Shown here piece by piece: positions 32,978 through 42,153 of a stretch of 58,659 nucleotides of DNA. A program made the position numbers and the translations under genes. The first letter of the stretch is position 1; each line of letters opens with the position of its first letter. The notes under the pieces are model-generated. The model was not told where the DNA came from, ran no database searches, and saw only the letters and a list, made by a program, of their open reading frames with translations. The stretch comes from Deltaproteobacteria bacterium (GTDB lineage Bacteria > Desulfobacterota > Dissulfuribacteria > Dissulfuribacterales > UBA3076), in assembly GCA_003194495.1 (NCBI GenBank), contig PQXE01000008.1:1-58659 (forward strand), read 5' to 3'.

Positions 32978-35014
32978 ATGACCCGTGAAAATCGAATAAA
33001 ACAAATCCGCAATATTGGAATAATTGCCCATATAGATGCGGGGAAGACTACTCTCACTGAGCGCGTTCTGTTTTATACAGGCAAGACCCATAAGATGGGC
33101 GAAGTCCATGACGGCCAGGCTACTATGGATTGGATGCCCGAAGAACAGGAGAGGGGAATTACAATTACCTCTGCGGTTACAACCTCTTACTGGCTGAAAA
33201 ACGAGATTCATATAATCGATACTCCCGGCCATGTGGATTTTACAATAGAGGTAGAGAGGTCCTTGAGAGTACTAGACGGTGCAGTCGGGGTTTTCTGTGC
33301 GGTTGGAAGAGTTGAACCCCAGTCAGAGACCGTGTGGCACCAGGCAGACAAATACAAAGTCCCGAAAATTGCTTTTATCAATAAAATGGATAGGCTTGGG
33401 GCCGACTTCCTGGGTGCTGTTGAACAGATGAAAAAGCGGTTGGGAATCTATCCACTCATCTTGACACTGCCTGTTGGTTCTGAGGATTCTTTCCGAGGTG
33501 TGTTTGATCTTATTAAGGAAAAAATGGTTGTATGGGACGAAGCAACTCAGGGAGTCGAGTTTAAAGAAAGTCCCATACCGGAAGAATATCGGCAAGAGGT
33601 ATCTAAGGCCAGGGAAAATCTGCTTGAGGCCCTTTCCGGCGTAGATGACACCATAATGGAAAAGTACCTGGATGAGGAGACCATAACCGACCAGGAATTA
33701 CACGAGGCTATCAGGCGGGCGTGTATTGGGCTCCAGTGTGTTCCTGTTTATTGCGGTTCTGCGCTTAAAAACAAAGGGGTACAGCTTTTACTGGACGGCA
33801 TAATCAGATATCTGCCGAGTCCTCTGGATGTGCCGCCTATAGAAGGCATAAATCCTGTTACAAGCACTGTTGAAAAACGTCTCAGTCAAGACAATGCCCC
33901 GCTTGCCGCTCTTGCTTTTAAAGTCCAGATGGACCAGGGGCGCAAGATGACCTATGTGCGTGTCTATTCCGGAAAATTAAGGGCGGGAGATGAGGTATGG
34001 AACCCTGGAAAAAGGCTTAAGGAAAAGGCCGCCAGGATTTTGCAGATGCATGCCAACAAGAGAGAAAGGATCAAAGAGGCCGGAGCAGGTAATATAGTGG
34101 CTGTTATGGGTATTAAGCATAGTTCAACAGGAGACACGCTTTGTGATCAAAAACACCCTATACTCCTTGAGCCGATTGAGGCCTACCAGCCTGTGATTTC
34201 TGTTGCTGTGGAGCCCAAGACTATAGGACATCAAGAAAAAATAGATTCGGCTCTTAATAAGTTGTCTGAGGAAGATCCTACCTTCAAGGTCAGATTTGAT
34301 GAAGAGACCGGCCAGACAATTATCTCCGGCATGGGAGAACTGCATCTGGAAATTTTGATCCACAGGCTGCTTAGAGAATTTAATGCCTTTGTAACAGTGG
34401 GTAAACCTCAAGTGGTCTATCGGGAGACTATCCAAAAATCCGTTACGATAGAAGAGCGATTCGACCGTGAGATAGGTAGCGGACGTCAAACAGCTACTAT
34501 AGTCATCCAGGTCTCTCCCAGAGAGAGGGGGGATGCTAATCGTGTGGTCAGTAAGCTTGAGCCTGAATGCCTGCCCGAGGGTTACGAAGCCCTTATTTTG
34601 GAAACATTGGGACAGAGACTCGAAAGCGGTGTTTTAAAGGGTTTTCCCATAATAGACGTTAAGGTAATATTAAAAGATGCTGTCTTTGAAGAAGGTTTCT
34701 CTACTGATGTATCTTTCAGGGCCGCAGCTTCTATAGGACTGCAACGGGCCTGTGAACAGGCTGATCCGGTGCTCCTTGAACCCATTATGGGCTTGGAAGT
34801 GTTGGTACCGGAATCATTTATGGGTGATGTAATCGGGGATTTAAACAGTCGTCATGGCAGAGTCGAACAGATTGAGCCAAGAGGGCCAATCCAGGTTATT
34901 AAGGCAATTGCTCCGCTTTCCAGAATGTTTGGCTATTCTACAAAACTCCGGTCCATATCCCAGGGCAGAGGTACCTTTACCATGGTATTTTCTCATTATG
35001 ATCCTGTCTCTTAG
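32978..35014 (+). CDS. Elongation factor G, probably a second-type paralogue
   Basis: A 678-residue translational GTPase. G1 is [13 protein letters not shown] (17-29), G3 DTPGHVDF, G4 NKMD, and domains II-V follow, ending in the swivel loop and [19 protein letters not shown] moves tRNA-mRNA through the ribosome or, for paralogues, aids recycling. Because it lies outside an rpsL-rpsG-fusA-tufA context, it is probably the additional copy many Desulfobacterota carry; this is an inference from position. It is followed after 69 bases by the DUF5335-like gene and could head that transcript. Confidence 0.92.
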   Translation: MTRENRIKQIRNIGIIAHIDAGKTTLTERVLFYTGKTHKMGEVHDGQATMDWMPEEQERGITITSAVTTSYWLKNEIHIIDTPGHVDFTIEVERSLRVLDGAVGVFCAVGRVEPQSETVWHQADKYKVPKIAFINKMDRLGADFLGAVEQMKKRLGIYPLILTLPVGSEDSFRGVFDLIKEKMVVWDEATQGVEFKESPIPEEYRQEVSKARENLLEALSGVDDTIMEKYLDEETITDQELHEAIRRACIGLQCVPVYCGSALKNKGVQLLLDGIIRYLPSPLDVPPIEGINPVTSTVEKRLSQDNAPLAALAFKVQMDQGRKMTYVRVYSGKLRAGDEVWNPGKRLKEKAARILQMHANKRERIKEAGAGNIVAVMGIKHSSTGDTLCDQKHPILLEPIEAYQPVISVAVEPKTIGHQEKIDSALNKLSEEDPTFKVRFDEETGQTIISGMGELHLEILIHRLLREFNAFVTVGKPQVVYRETIQKSVTIEERFDREIGSGRQTATIVIQVSPRERGDANRVVSKLEPECLPEGYEALILETLGQRLESGVLKGFPIIDVKVILKDAVFEEGFSTDVSFRAAASIGLQRACEQADPVLLEPIMGLEVLVPESFMGDVIGDLNSRHGRVEQIEPRGPIQVIKAIAPLSRMFGYSTKLRSISQGRGTFTMVFSHYDPVS

Positions 35015-35083
35015 TATATTAAATAGTATAAATATTTATATATATTTTTACTCACTTGTTAAACTATTTGTGGAGGTAAGAAT

Positions 35084-35575
35084 ATGAAAAAAATGCGGAT
35101 TTTGAAAAATGAATGGCCGAGTTTTGTTAAAAATTTTAATCGTCAAAATCAGTTCAGAAGGGCCTCCCTGACCCTGGGAGAAGATGTAGTAGTCGGGGAA
35201 CCCGGTCTGCCCCTGGTCGGTCTGGCCTATGATCCAGAGGAGCGAAGAGTAGATATCTATTTGGGAGGTACGGATACTGAGAATCTGGCCCATTTGAGCC
35301 ATGGTGTCGAAGTACCCAGGGCCCTTTATCTTATCACGGACGAAGAGGCATCTAATCCGGTAGTGGGAGTGCAAATCCAGGGACCTCCCGGGACAAGCAT
35401 GGCCTATGTGATGTTTGAAGATGAGATGCTGGAAAATGTAAGATGCCACTGGATAGCCAACGTGGCCTATACCCTCTTTGAGATAAGAGGAGGAAAAGTT
35501 CATGGCCATGACCAGAAGGACTGGTATGAGGCCGAGAGGCTCATAAAGGAGACTATAATACCTTTTTTGGTGTAG
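35084..35575 (+). CDS. DUF5335-like plus DUF2934-like small protein
   Basis: A 163-residue protein of unknown function. Residues 8-115 (EWPSFVKNFNRQNQFRRASL, then LPLVGLAYDPEERRVDIYL and HGVEVPRALYL) resemble DUF5335. Residues 120-163 (IANVAYTLFEIRGGKVHGHD, DWYEAERLI) resemble the DUF2934 helix motif. GGAGG precedes ATG 35084. It sits directly before the YcaO-TPR gene and may form a transcription unit with it (30-base gap). It has no membrane segment, and its only Cys is in VRCHWI. I cannot assign a reaction. Confidence 0.55.
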   Translation: MKKMRILKNEWPSFVKNFNRQNQFRRASLTLGEDVVVGEPGLPLVGLAYDPEERRVDIYLGGTDTENLAHLSHGVEVPRALYLITDEEASNPVVGVQIQGPPGTSMAYVMFEDEMLENVRCHWIANVAYTLFEIRGGKVHGHDQKDWYEAERLIKETIIPFLV

Positions 35576-35605
35576 CCTCTGTTCAGAAATCGGGAGACTG
35601 CGGGA

Positions 35606-37330
35606 TTGTTAAAAGACAGTTTTAAAAAATCAGGCGCTGCTCTTGATAAAGCAAGGACGGCGGATGAGACCCTGAAATGGGTCCGGGACCGGTTTAACAG
35701 CCTGGGAGTGCCTATTCTTCAGGATACCGAACGAGTAGACAAAGGCAGGCTGGGAATACCGGTATATGTAAGCAGGTATAGCCCGTCTGTCAGCCGTCTG
35801 ACCGGTACGCCCAGGCAGATGGGTAAAGGTGCTACTCCCGCCCAGGCAGAGGCAAGTGCCGTGATGGAGTTGGTAGAACGCTTCAGCCTTTTTAACTTCG
35901 TGAAAGAAAGGGAACACCGGACTTGTAGGCGCATGGACCTTGAGACCGGCGCAGTACCTATGGAAGACATGCTTAAGGCACTGCATCTCAAGAACTATGG
36001 TGAAGAGGCTATCTCAAAGGCCGGCAGGTTGATTGAGATCCTGACTCTTGATTGGGTAAAGGCTTTTTGCCCCACAGGCGGAGGAGAGTTCCGGCTGCCT
36101 TTCTCGTGGTTTTGGCCTTTAAACGAGTATAATGGCTCAGCTTCAGGAAATTCATTTGAAGAAGCCGCCGTTCAGGCCCTCTCAGAGGTAGTTGAACGTC
36201 ATGTCTGTTCCATCATTACCCATAAAAAGCTGTCTACTCCGACCATAGAACTTAATACCATCAAAGATCCTGTTGTCATAGAACTTTTGACAAAATTCCA
36301 GGGCCTGAATATAGAGCTGGTGCTGAAAGACTTTTCTCTTGATCTCGGTATCCCGACAGTTGGAGCCATTGCATGGGATCCATCGACTTTTCCATCCAGT
36401 AGCGAGATAGTATACACTGCCGGGACAGCTCCTGATCCTCAGCGGGCGGTAATAAGGGCACTTACAGAGGTGGCGCAACTGGCTGGAGATTTTGATAGAG
36501 AAGGTGAGTATGTAGAGAGCGGACTTCCTAAATTTTCGAGTCTGGATGAGGCATCATATGTGCTTGATAAAACTGTTCAAGTCTCTGTAGAATCCATGCC
36601 GAATTGTAGCTCGGAGAATTTCAGGATCGAGATTGAAGGGCTGTGCGAGGCATTGGCAGACGTCGGCTTAAAAGCATATCTGGTAGATATCACACACCCT
36701 GAGTTGGCTGTTCCCGCAGTATATGCAGTGATCCCTGGAAATCACTTCAGGGACCGTACCAAAAATCTTGATGTGGCATTCCATTGTGCCCGCCTGGTTG
36801 ACTCGACAGAACACCCACAAAAGGCACTCTCTATCCTGACCGCCATAGACGATCTATACTCAGAACGGTACGATACAGCCTTTTATACCGGACATGCACA
36901 TGAACAGCTTGGGGATTATGCTGAGGCGCTTAAATGGTACAACAGGGCGTTTCTGCTCAATCCTGCCCCTGAGGAAGTGGCAAGCATTTATTGCCATCGT
37001 GGGGTGTGCTATAAGGAATTGGAGGATTTCACCAAGGCAATAGAGGAGCTTGATCGTGCCAGGGACTCGAATCCGGAACTCAAGGAAATTCATAATCTTC
37101 TGGGATACTGCTTTTATCGTGCAGGAGAATACGTCAAGGCCGTAGAGGCCTTTGAGCAGGCGATATCCATCGATCCGGGATCTGCAATTGATTATGCCAA
37201 TATAGCCAGCAACCTCCAAAAATTGAACATGAAGGATGCGGCAATCAGGTGGTATGAGATGGCCCTTGAGTTAGATCCGGACCTCAGTTGGGCCAGAGAT
37301 AAGATGCAGAAACTTCAGGCTCTCTCTTAG
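35606..37330 (+). CDS. YcaO-domain protein with C-terminal TPRs
   Basis: A 574-residue fusion. The YcaO ATP-binding region includes MGKGATPAQAEASAVMELVERF (split over 72-93) and SGNSFEEAAVQALSEVVERH, the Glu/Gly pattern that binds ATP-Mg in amide-activating YcaO enzymes. Residues from about 410 are tetratricopeptide repeats (EQLGDYAEALKWYNRAFLLNP, CYKELEDFTKAIEELDRA, YRAGEYVKAVEAFEQAISID). There is no PxPxP C-terminus, which RiPP cyclodehydratases have, nor a neighbouring TfuA or precursor peptide. The start is TTG 35606. It is followed by dsrC after about 210 bases. YcaO proteins near dsrC are recurrent in sulfate reducers, hinting at a sulfur-relay or protein-modification role. Confidence 0.82.
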   Translation: MLKDSFKKSGAALDKARTADETLKWVRDRFNSLGVPILQDTERVDKGRLGIPVYVSRYSPSVSRLTGTPRQMGKGATPAQAEASAVMELVERFSLFNFVKEREHRTCRRMDLETGAVPMEDMLKALHLKNYGEEAISKAGRLIEILTLDWVKAFCPTGGGEFRLPFSWFWPLNEYNGSASGNSFEEAAVQALSEVVERHVCSIITHKKLSTPTIELNTIKDPVVIELLTKFQGLNIELVLKDFSLDLGIPTVGAIAWDPSTFPSSSEIVYTAGTAPDPQRAVIRALTEVAQLAGDFDREGEYVESGLPKFSSLDEASYVLDKTVQVSVESMPNCSSENFRIEIEGLCEALADVGLKAYLVDITHPELAVPAVYAVIPGNHFRDRTKNLDVAFHCARLVDSTEHPQKALSILTAIDDLYSERYDTAFYTGHAHEQLGDYAEALKWYNRAFLLNPAPEEVASIYCHRGVCYKELEDFTKAIEELDRARDSNPELKEIHNLLGYCFYRAGEYVKAVEAFEQAISIDPGSAIDYANIASNLQKLNMKDAAIRWYEMALELDPDLSWARDKMQKLQALS

Positions 37331-37437
37331 GGATTTATTTATATCCGGGAGATGCCCAAGCATATTTTGGAGTGTAACTATCTTTAATCAGGGAAAAATA
37401 TCATGTAAAGAATTTTCGGCAGAGGCGTCTGGTTTTC

Positions 37438-37466
37438 TTGACAAAAAAATTATGTTATAGTATGCA
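37438..37466 (+). promoter_or_regulatory. Candidate dsrC promoter
   Basis: TTGACA at 37438-37443 is a perfect -35 box. The sequence TATAGTATGCA beginning at 37456 offers possible -10 boxes; the 17-base spacing selects TATGCA at 37461, a poor match, while TATAGT is too close. The 208-base gap suggests dsrC has its own strong promoter. Confidence 0.45.
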
Positions 37467-37539
37467 TTCACTTAAATTTTAAGCATGGAGATGTCTTGCT
37501 GCTTGTAATCATGCAAACTAATTTTTTAAGGAGGACGAT

Positions 37540-37860
37540 ATGGCAGAACTGGAATTTGGAGGAGAGACATTCGAAATTGATGAGGACGGTTTTCTCCTGG
37601 GTGGAATCGAACATTGGAACCGTACGTGGGTTGACTATGTAAAATCGACAGAGGGTATTGAGGAAATAACTGATGAACACTGGAAGCTTGTAAATGTACT
37701 CCAGGAATACTTCAAGAAGAATGGTATTGCACCCATGGTACGTATCCTCTCGAAGGCAACAGGTTTTCCCTTAAAGAAAGTCTATGAACTATTCCCGTCC
37801 GGCCCTGGTAAGGGAGCCTGTAAGATGGCCGGCCTTCCGAAGCCGACTGGTTGTGTCTAG
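37540..37860 (+). CDS. dsrC: DsrC, dissimilatory sulfite reductase partner protein
   Basis: DsrC receives sulfur from DsrAB as a trisulfide between its two cysteines. The 106-residue protein has the family hallmark KGACKMAGLPKPTGCV: C94 and the penultimate C105 are both present, distinguishing true DsrC from TusE/RspA-like variants that lack the first. FGGETFEIDEDGFL and MVRILSKATGFPLKKVYELFP are typical. AAGGAGG precedes ATG 37540 by 5 bases. It stands alone, not beside dsrAB, as in many sulfate reducers. A terminator follows. It is the strongest single pointer to dissimilatory sulfur metabolism here. Confidence 0.95.
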   Translation: MAELEFGGETFEIDEDGFLLGGIEHWNRTWVDYVKSTEGIEEITDEHWKLVNVLQEYFKKNGIAPMVRILSKATGFPLKKVYELFPSGPGKGACKMAGLPKPTGCV

Positions 37861-37902
37861 GTCTTTAATCCCTTCGCCGTAAGGCGAGCTAGACTGACTG
37901 AT

Positions 37903-37934
37903 AAGCCCTTACTTAAAGGTGAGGGCTTTTTTTA
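37903..37934 (+). terminator. Rho-independent terminator of dsrC
   Basis: AAGCCCTTAC (37903-37912) pairs with GTGAGGGCTT (37919-37928) around a TTAAAG loop and is followed by a run of T. A smaller CGCC-GTAA-GGCG hairpin precedes it at 37875-37886. Confidence 0.85.
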
Positions 37935-37945
37935 TTGGAGAGCTC

Positions 37946-39661
37946 TTGGTTTTCCGGGATCCTGCCGTGTCAAATCATATTGGTGAAACCATTCAGATTG
38001 CGATAATCGTCTGGCTTTTAATTTGTTCTGTCCTTTTGCAGGCTGTTCCATGTTATTCAAAGTCATCTCCTATATGTTCATACGATCAACTGCTGAAAGA
38101 CTTCGCTCCGCTATCCGCTACAGTTTCTGAAGTTTCCGAGTACTCCTTGATACTGGACAAGGGGAAGGTCAATGGTGTCAATGCAAGGGATCTTTTTAAG
38201 ATATATGGTAAAGGGGACCCGGTTCTCGACCCTGATAACCGTGAGATAATTGGTTATATTAAAAAACCGCTGGCCACCATTCGAGTAACTCAATCTGAAG
38301 ATAGCAAGTCTATATGCGAAGTAGTAACTACCCAGGGACCCCTGAGTGTCGGACAGCCGGCAACGCGGTACAGTGACATGGCAGCGGCCTTTGTGACCGG
38401 ATCAGATTTTAGATTTGCCAACGAGTTGCGCCAGGATTTAGAGCATGCCTTTCCGGATCTTGTTTGGCTGGATCCCTCTGATGTCCCTTCCGACGTGCTG
38501 GATCCTCAGTCAATGAAGACATTGGGCATTGTTTTGCTTTTTGCTTTAGAGCAGGATGGGTTGAAAGTCTATGGCCCTGATTCGGCTCTTTTACATGAGT
38601 ATCCTGTTTCTAGAACAAAAGGTGCTGAAAGACAGAAGTACAGTACGGACACCTTTGAAGAAGTAGATTATGTGGAACACCGGTATGACACCGGAGACCG
38701 AAAATTCAAGACACACCTTAAGTCCTTTGATTTGGGCAAAGCGCGACTTGTAGGACGTCTTCCGGAAAGCGCGATCCAGGTTGATATCCTTGACCTCAAT
38801 GGAGACAATGAGCTTGAGATAGTCTATCTTTTGCCATCAGGTCTATATGTCGGCCATTATGGAAGTCCGGGAGAACTTGCCTCTTTACGGTTTTGCGGGC
38901 CTGGACGTCTGGTTGGTTTTTCCGCAGTAAAAACTCATGGATGGATAGTGTTAAATGCCCTGCTGGATGGAGCAGGAATGCGCTCAATGTTGTTAAGTTA
39001 CCAGGATTTTACATTAAGCCTGATAGAGGATGATATCAATTTGTGGCTTGGCTTTGTAGATAGAGACGGAGATGGTTTAAAGGAGTCACTCCTGGGGCAG
39101 AGTTTCGATGCTGATGTTATGTTTGGGGCAAAGGTCTATCTTATGGAACCCAGTCATGGGGGCCTTAAGTACAGGCACCGCATAGTAAGCCCAAAGAATT
39201 TTTCTGTAATCAGATCAAGCTGGTCAGACCTGAATGGAAATGGCAATCCGGAACTTTGCACAATTGACTATAGCGGCAAACTTTGTGTCTATGAAATGGA
39301 GCGATTGCTTTGGTCGTCTTCAAATCGGGTTTCCCCGCAGTTACCGGAAGGTAGTTTCCCAAAATGGTTTATTTCTGCTGACGTGGATGGAAATGGTCTG
39401 CCGGAACTGTTGTTCCCCGGAGTGCCTGGGGAAGAAAGCACGCTGGCAGGGGACTGGCTTATGCTTCTTGGGTGGGAAGACGGGAAATACATCCTTAAAT
39501 CAATAATGCAGCCCGTTGAGGCAAGCATATGCGGTCTTGTTGCGGTTCAAGATCAATTGATAACAGGAATTGCCCGGCCGGCTCAAAAGCTTGATGGAAA
39601 AGGTGAAAGCTTCTTGTATTCGCTTGGCCGATTCGGAGTAAGTCATCACATAGCTGAGTAA
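37946..39661 (+). CDS. Secreted FlgT-like / FG-GAP-repeat protein
   Basis: About 570 residues. The hydrophobic IAIIVWLLICSVLLQAVP near the start looks like a signal peptide. Residues 55-150 (LILDKGKVNGVNARDLFKIYG, GYIKKPLATIRV) resemble the FlgT C-terminal domain. The rest contains Asp/Asn-rich calcium-type turns (DLNGDNELEIVYL, DRDGDGLKESLLG, DLNGNGNPELCTI, DVDGNGLPELLFP) like FG-GAP/VCBS propeller repeats. TTG 37946 behind GGAGAG is the preferred start; a GTG at 37919 lies in the dsrC terminator and GTG 37967 is another option. Probably periplasmic or surface-exposed; function unknown. Confidence 0.65.
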   Translation: MVFRDPAVSNHIGETIQIAIIVWLLICSVLLQAVPCYSKSSPICSYDQLLKDFAPLSATVSEVSEYSLILDKGKVNGVNARDLFKIYGKGDPVLDPDNREIIGYIKKPLATIRVTQSEDSKSICEVVTTQGPLSVGQPATRYSDMAAAFVTGSDFRFANELRQDLEHAFPDLVWLDPSDVPSDVLDPQSMKTLGIVLLFALEQDGLKVYGPDSALLHEYPVSRTKGAERQKYSTDTFEEVDYVEHRYDTGDRKFKTHLKSFDLGKARLVGRLPESAIQVDILDLNGDNELEIVYLLPSGLYVGHYGSPGELASLRFCGPGRLVGFSAVKTHGWIVLNALLDGAGMRSMLLSYQDFTLSLIEDDINLWLGFVDRDGDGLKESLLGQSFDADVMFGAKVYLMEPSHGGLKYRHRIVSPKNFSVIRSSWSDLNGNGNPELCTIDYSGKLCVYEMERLLWSSSNRVSPQLPEGSFPKWFISADVDGNGLPELLFPGVPGEESTLAGDWLMLLGWEDGKYILKSIMQPVEASICGLVAVQDQLITGIARPAQKLDGKGESFLYSLGRFGVSHHIAE

Positions 39662-40437
39662 TGGAGTCGTTCAATGGATTTAACGAAGGCTTCATCCATG
39701 GCCTTTATTCGCTCTTGATATTCCGGCCCGGAAATTTTGGCTCCTTTTAGGCCTCCTCTAAGGTTTATTTCACCCAAATAAGTGGTCCCGTCCGTAGTAA
39801 CCATGAGGTCTATGTGAGCATTGGGGAATTTTCCCCGCTCCATTACCTTCCTGCAGAGGTCCCATTGATCAGATGAAAGCTTGTGTTCACCACTATTCCC
39901 GCCGCAGAACATGTTGTTGCGAAATGAGTGGGGGTTGCTCCGCCAATAGGCCTCGGAATAATTTTTTATTATTACGACCCTCACATCGATCGCCGTTTCC
40001 ATAAAAGGTTGTACGACAAAGGGATAGGCAAGAGAGCCAAAACATACCTGATTATAAGCGTCTTCAATTGATGACCATAGGTGTATGCCCAGGCCGCAAT
40101 TAAAACGATTCTGTTTTGTGACCACTGGTCCGATTTTTTCCCGCCCATAGGCATTTATTTGTTTGATCATGTCGTGGCGGTCCCTGGCCACAAAGGTATG
40201 GGGTACCATCCACTTTTTATAGACCATGGCCTGCAGGCATTTTGACCTGCTGAGTTGCTGGGCCAGTGCAGGAGGAAATAGCCGGATACCGCGCTCCACA
40301 AGGTCCAGGAACAGGACTTGCTCTGTGGGCTTGATGTTCAGTAGTCCGACCAATGTATCTCCAGTACCCAGTTCTGGAAGATATGTTCTGAAAGACCGGT
40401 TGTCTGTGAGAATAAATGGAGGACGGTTAGGATTCAA
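39646..40437 (-). CDS. ATP-grasp (RimK-like) ligase
   Basis: A 263-residue ATP-grasp enzyme. Middle elements are GPVVTKQNRFNCGLGIHLW and FVVQPFMETAIDVRVVIIKN; the metal-binding end is TYLGEINLRGGLKGAKI (E-x-N-x-R-G). Members join a carboxylate to an amine or thiol using ATP, for example adding amino acids to proteins or peptides. The N-terminal 60 residues are a small lead domain. It overlaps the zinc-ribbon gene by 4 bases (its ATG at 40437 lies inside the stop), so the two act together. Its stop overlaps the end of the opposing FG-GAP gene by 16 bases. Substrate unknown. Confidence 0.75.
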   Translation of the reverse strand: MNPNRPPFILTDNRSFRTYLPELGTGDTLVGLLNIKPTEQVLFLDLVERGIRLFPPALAQQLSRSKCLQAMVYKKWMVPHTFVARDRHDMIKQINAYGREKIGPVVTKQNRFNCGLGIHLWSSIEDAYNQVCFGSLAYPFVVQPFMETAIDVRVVIIKNYSEAYWRSNPHSFRNNMFCGGNSGEHKLSSDQWDLCRKVMERGKFPNAHIDLMVTTDGTTYLGEINLRGGLKGAKISGPEYQERIKAMDEAFVKSIERLHYSAM

Positions 40438-40739
40438 AAAAGCATCTCCAGGAACCTGTTATGGAATTCGCTAAGATCTGCTTGGCACTCCCCGCAGTAA
40501 AGTTTTACTTCTCCCAAAATTCTGGAATCATCGCTAAGGGGAGTAAAACTTCCGTCGGCGTTTTGGACATACCGCGTAGTGAGCTTAACTTCCTCTGCTA
40601 TTTGGTAAAAATTCCATTCGTTTCCGCAGTGAGGACAAATTATACGGCGACCAAGGTGTGGGTTTACTTGGGTATGGATATGGATAGAACCGGGCTTAGC
40701 CTTTTGAGAGTTCTTGCCTTTGGAAATTGCTACGGTCAT
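40434..40739 (-). CDS. Zinc-ribbon protein, partner of the ATP-grasp enzyme
   Basis: About 101 residues from ATG 40739 (AGGAG about 13 bases upstream); a longer frame to 40871 overlaps the HU-like gene and is not favoured. CPHCGNEW near residues 36-43 and CGECQADL near 82-89 form one zinc ribbon. No other domain is recognised. The 4-base overlap with the ATP-grasp gene suggests the ribbon serves as a substrate, scaffold or carrier for it. The basic N-terminus (SKGKNSQKAKPGS) might bind RNA. Confidence 0.6.
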   Translation of the reverse strand: MTVAISKGKNSQKAKPGSIHIHTQVNPHLGRRIICPHCGNEWNFYQIAEEVKLTTRYVQNADGSFTPLSDDSRILGEVKLYCGECQADLSEFHNRFLEMLF

Positions 40740-40785
40740 ATTTGATATCTCACTCCTATTTTGATAACATTTTTGTAACCATGTA

Positions 40786-40995
40786 TTATAAAGTCTCACA
40801 AAAGAAAAATCTACTATTTCGTGAGCCTTTATATTTTCTGACCTCGAAGGACCCAAAGCCCCTGAGTTCAATGCGCTTCCCCCGAATCAGGGTTTCTGCC
40901 ATGCCCTGAAAGACCTCTGTAACAACAAATTCGGCTATTTGTCGATCAAGGCCGCTGTTCTGATGTAATGTCTCAATCAAGTCTGATTTGTTCAT
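40786..40995 (-). CDS. HU/IHF-like DNA-binding protein, truncated
   Basis: A 69-residue frame. MNKSDLIETLHQNSGLDRQIAEFVVTEVFQGMAETL (split into the two N-terminal helices) and KRIELRGFGSFEVRKYKG match HU/IHF up to about residue 57. The usual DNA-clasping beta-arm (with the intercalating Pro) and the final helix, about 30 residues, are missing; instead the frame ends NSRFFFCETL and stops. No continuation was found in another frame downstream. It may be a decaying gene or an unusual dimer-only form. Confidence 0.7.
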   Translation of the reverse strand: MNKSDLIETLHQNSGLDRQIAEFVVTEVFQGMAETLIRGKRIELRGFGSFEVRKYKGSRNSRFFFCETL

Positions 40996-41038
40996 GTTGT
41001 TTCGGTCTCGGTAGAAATTTCTTCCTCATCTGCGGCCA

Positions 41039-41179
41039 TCAGCTCCGCCTCCAGTCGTACCGGATGGTAACACGAGCGTACCAGAACCGTTCGGTCGGAT
41101 CTTTGACCTTGTCCAGTAGCACGCAGTTGTGGAACCATAGGATTTGTGCATCAGGCTGCTGCACAATTTGCTTGTCCGG
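41039..41179 (-). pseudogene. PDDEXK nuclease (DUF1016/YhcG) remnant
   Basis: An open stretch without a start codon, bounded by in-frame stops, reads LLDKVKDPTERFWYARVTIRYDW, which is close to the DUF1016 N-terminal signature (LL.K.KDPEERLWYA..TIE.GWS). The reading ends in a stop after only about 47 codons, so the nuclease domain is lost. It lies just upstream of the truncated HU-like gene. DUF1016 proteins are linked with restriction or phage-type functions. Confidence 0.45.
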
Positions 41180-42141
41180 TCATACCCTTCGGGAATCACT
41201 GGTGCATCGGTCGTCATCTTAATAATCATCTCCTGTTCCAGGAAAATACACACAACTTGTGCAAGATCGCATAGGCTGTAATCTCATCGGCGGGATAGAG
41301 TTGTCACTCAAATTTTTGCGTAAATATACGCCAAGGATTTCTATGTGATTAGAAATATCACCACAACCAGCAAGAACAAAACAGCCCTTTCCCTGTGCTT
41401 CATTTCTATCAAAATCACAATAAGGATGCTCTTCCGCTATTACTTTGATTTAGAAATATGCTTTATTTTCAATAGGTTATAAATAGGCCCTTGATTCGCT
41501 TAATCACGTAAATTGGGTTAAGAGACGGAGCCCCGAAACCCAACAATAGCTTAATATCGTTGGGTTTTGCTTTCCGAAACCCAACTTACCAAAAGTGGCC
41601 GAAGTGAAAATCAGAACATAATCAAAGTATTAGCGGAAGAGCATCGAAATCTACATCCCCAGCTAAAAATCGACAGGAGCAAATTTAACCAGAGTACGCC
41701 TCACTTTAGCATGGGTTACAAAGGCAACATTCTCAGGCGGTTACAGCATAGCCATTCCATCCGTTACCACGAGCTATTCCGTACTCTTTGGAGAAACTGA
41801 ATATGAAGTGAGAGAAGAAATTTGATATTTCCTCCAAGCGTTTAGATATCCCATTCTTGAAGAGAAAGAAAAAGATGGTCATGCATTGGCCTATAACCGC
41901 CGTCATCACCGGCATAATCATCTTTGGACTGCCCGGGGAAAGCCGCAGCCAGATGAAAGACACTATCAGGCTTCTGTCGAATATTCAGGTGGAGGGAATC
42001 AAATTCCATCATCGGGAATTACAAATTGAGGGATTGAGGGATTGCAGGTTGTTCTATTGGTTTTAATTCCTAAATCTTAAATATCCTTGACAGTTATTGA
42101 TTTCATGTTAATTTCTGATCTCGTTATTTTTTTAGTTAATC
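41180..42141. other. Unassigned 0.96 kb region upstream of rplU
   Basis: No gene with family similarity was recognised on either strand. A GGGTT/AACCC-type inverted repeat (CCGAAACCCAAC and GTTGGGTTT) is present at about 41515-41590. Simple repeats of GGGATTGAGGGATTG occur at 42030-42055. Short frames at 41733-41963 (minus) and 41857-42066 (plus) overlap each other and carry no known motif. The region looks like decayed accessory DNA and the rplU promoter region. Confidence 0.4.
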
Positions 42142-42153
42142 TTGGAGGAAAAT

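Noticed and set aside
41733..42066. Two overlapping opposite-strand frames upstream of rplU
   Set aside because: Neither carries a recognisable motif and both overlap the same DNA; a membrane-like stretch alone is not enough.
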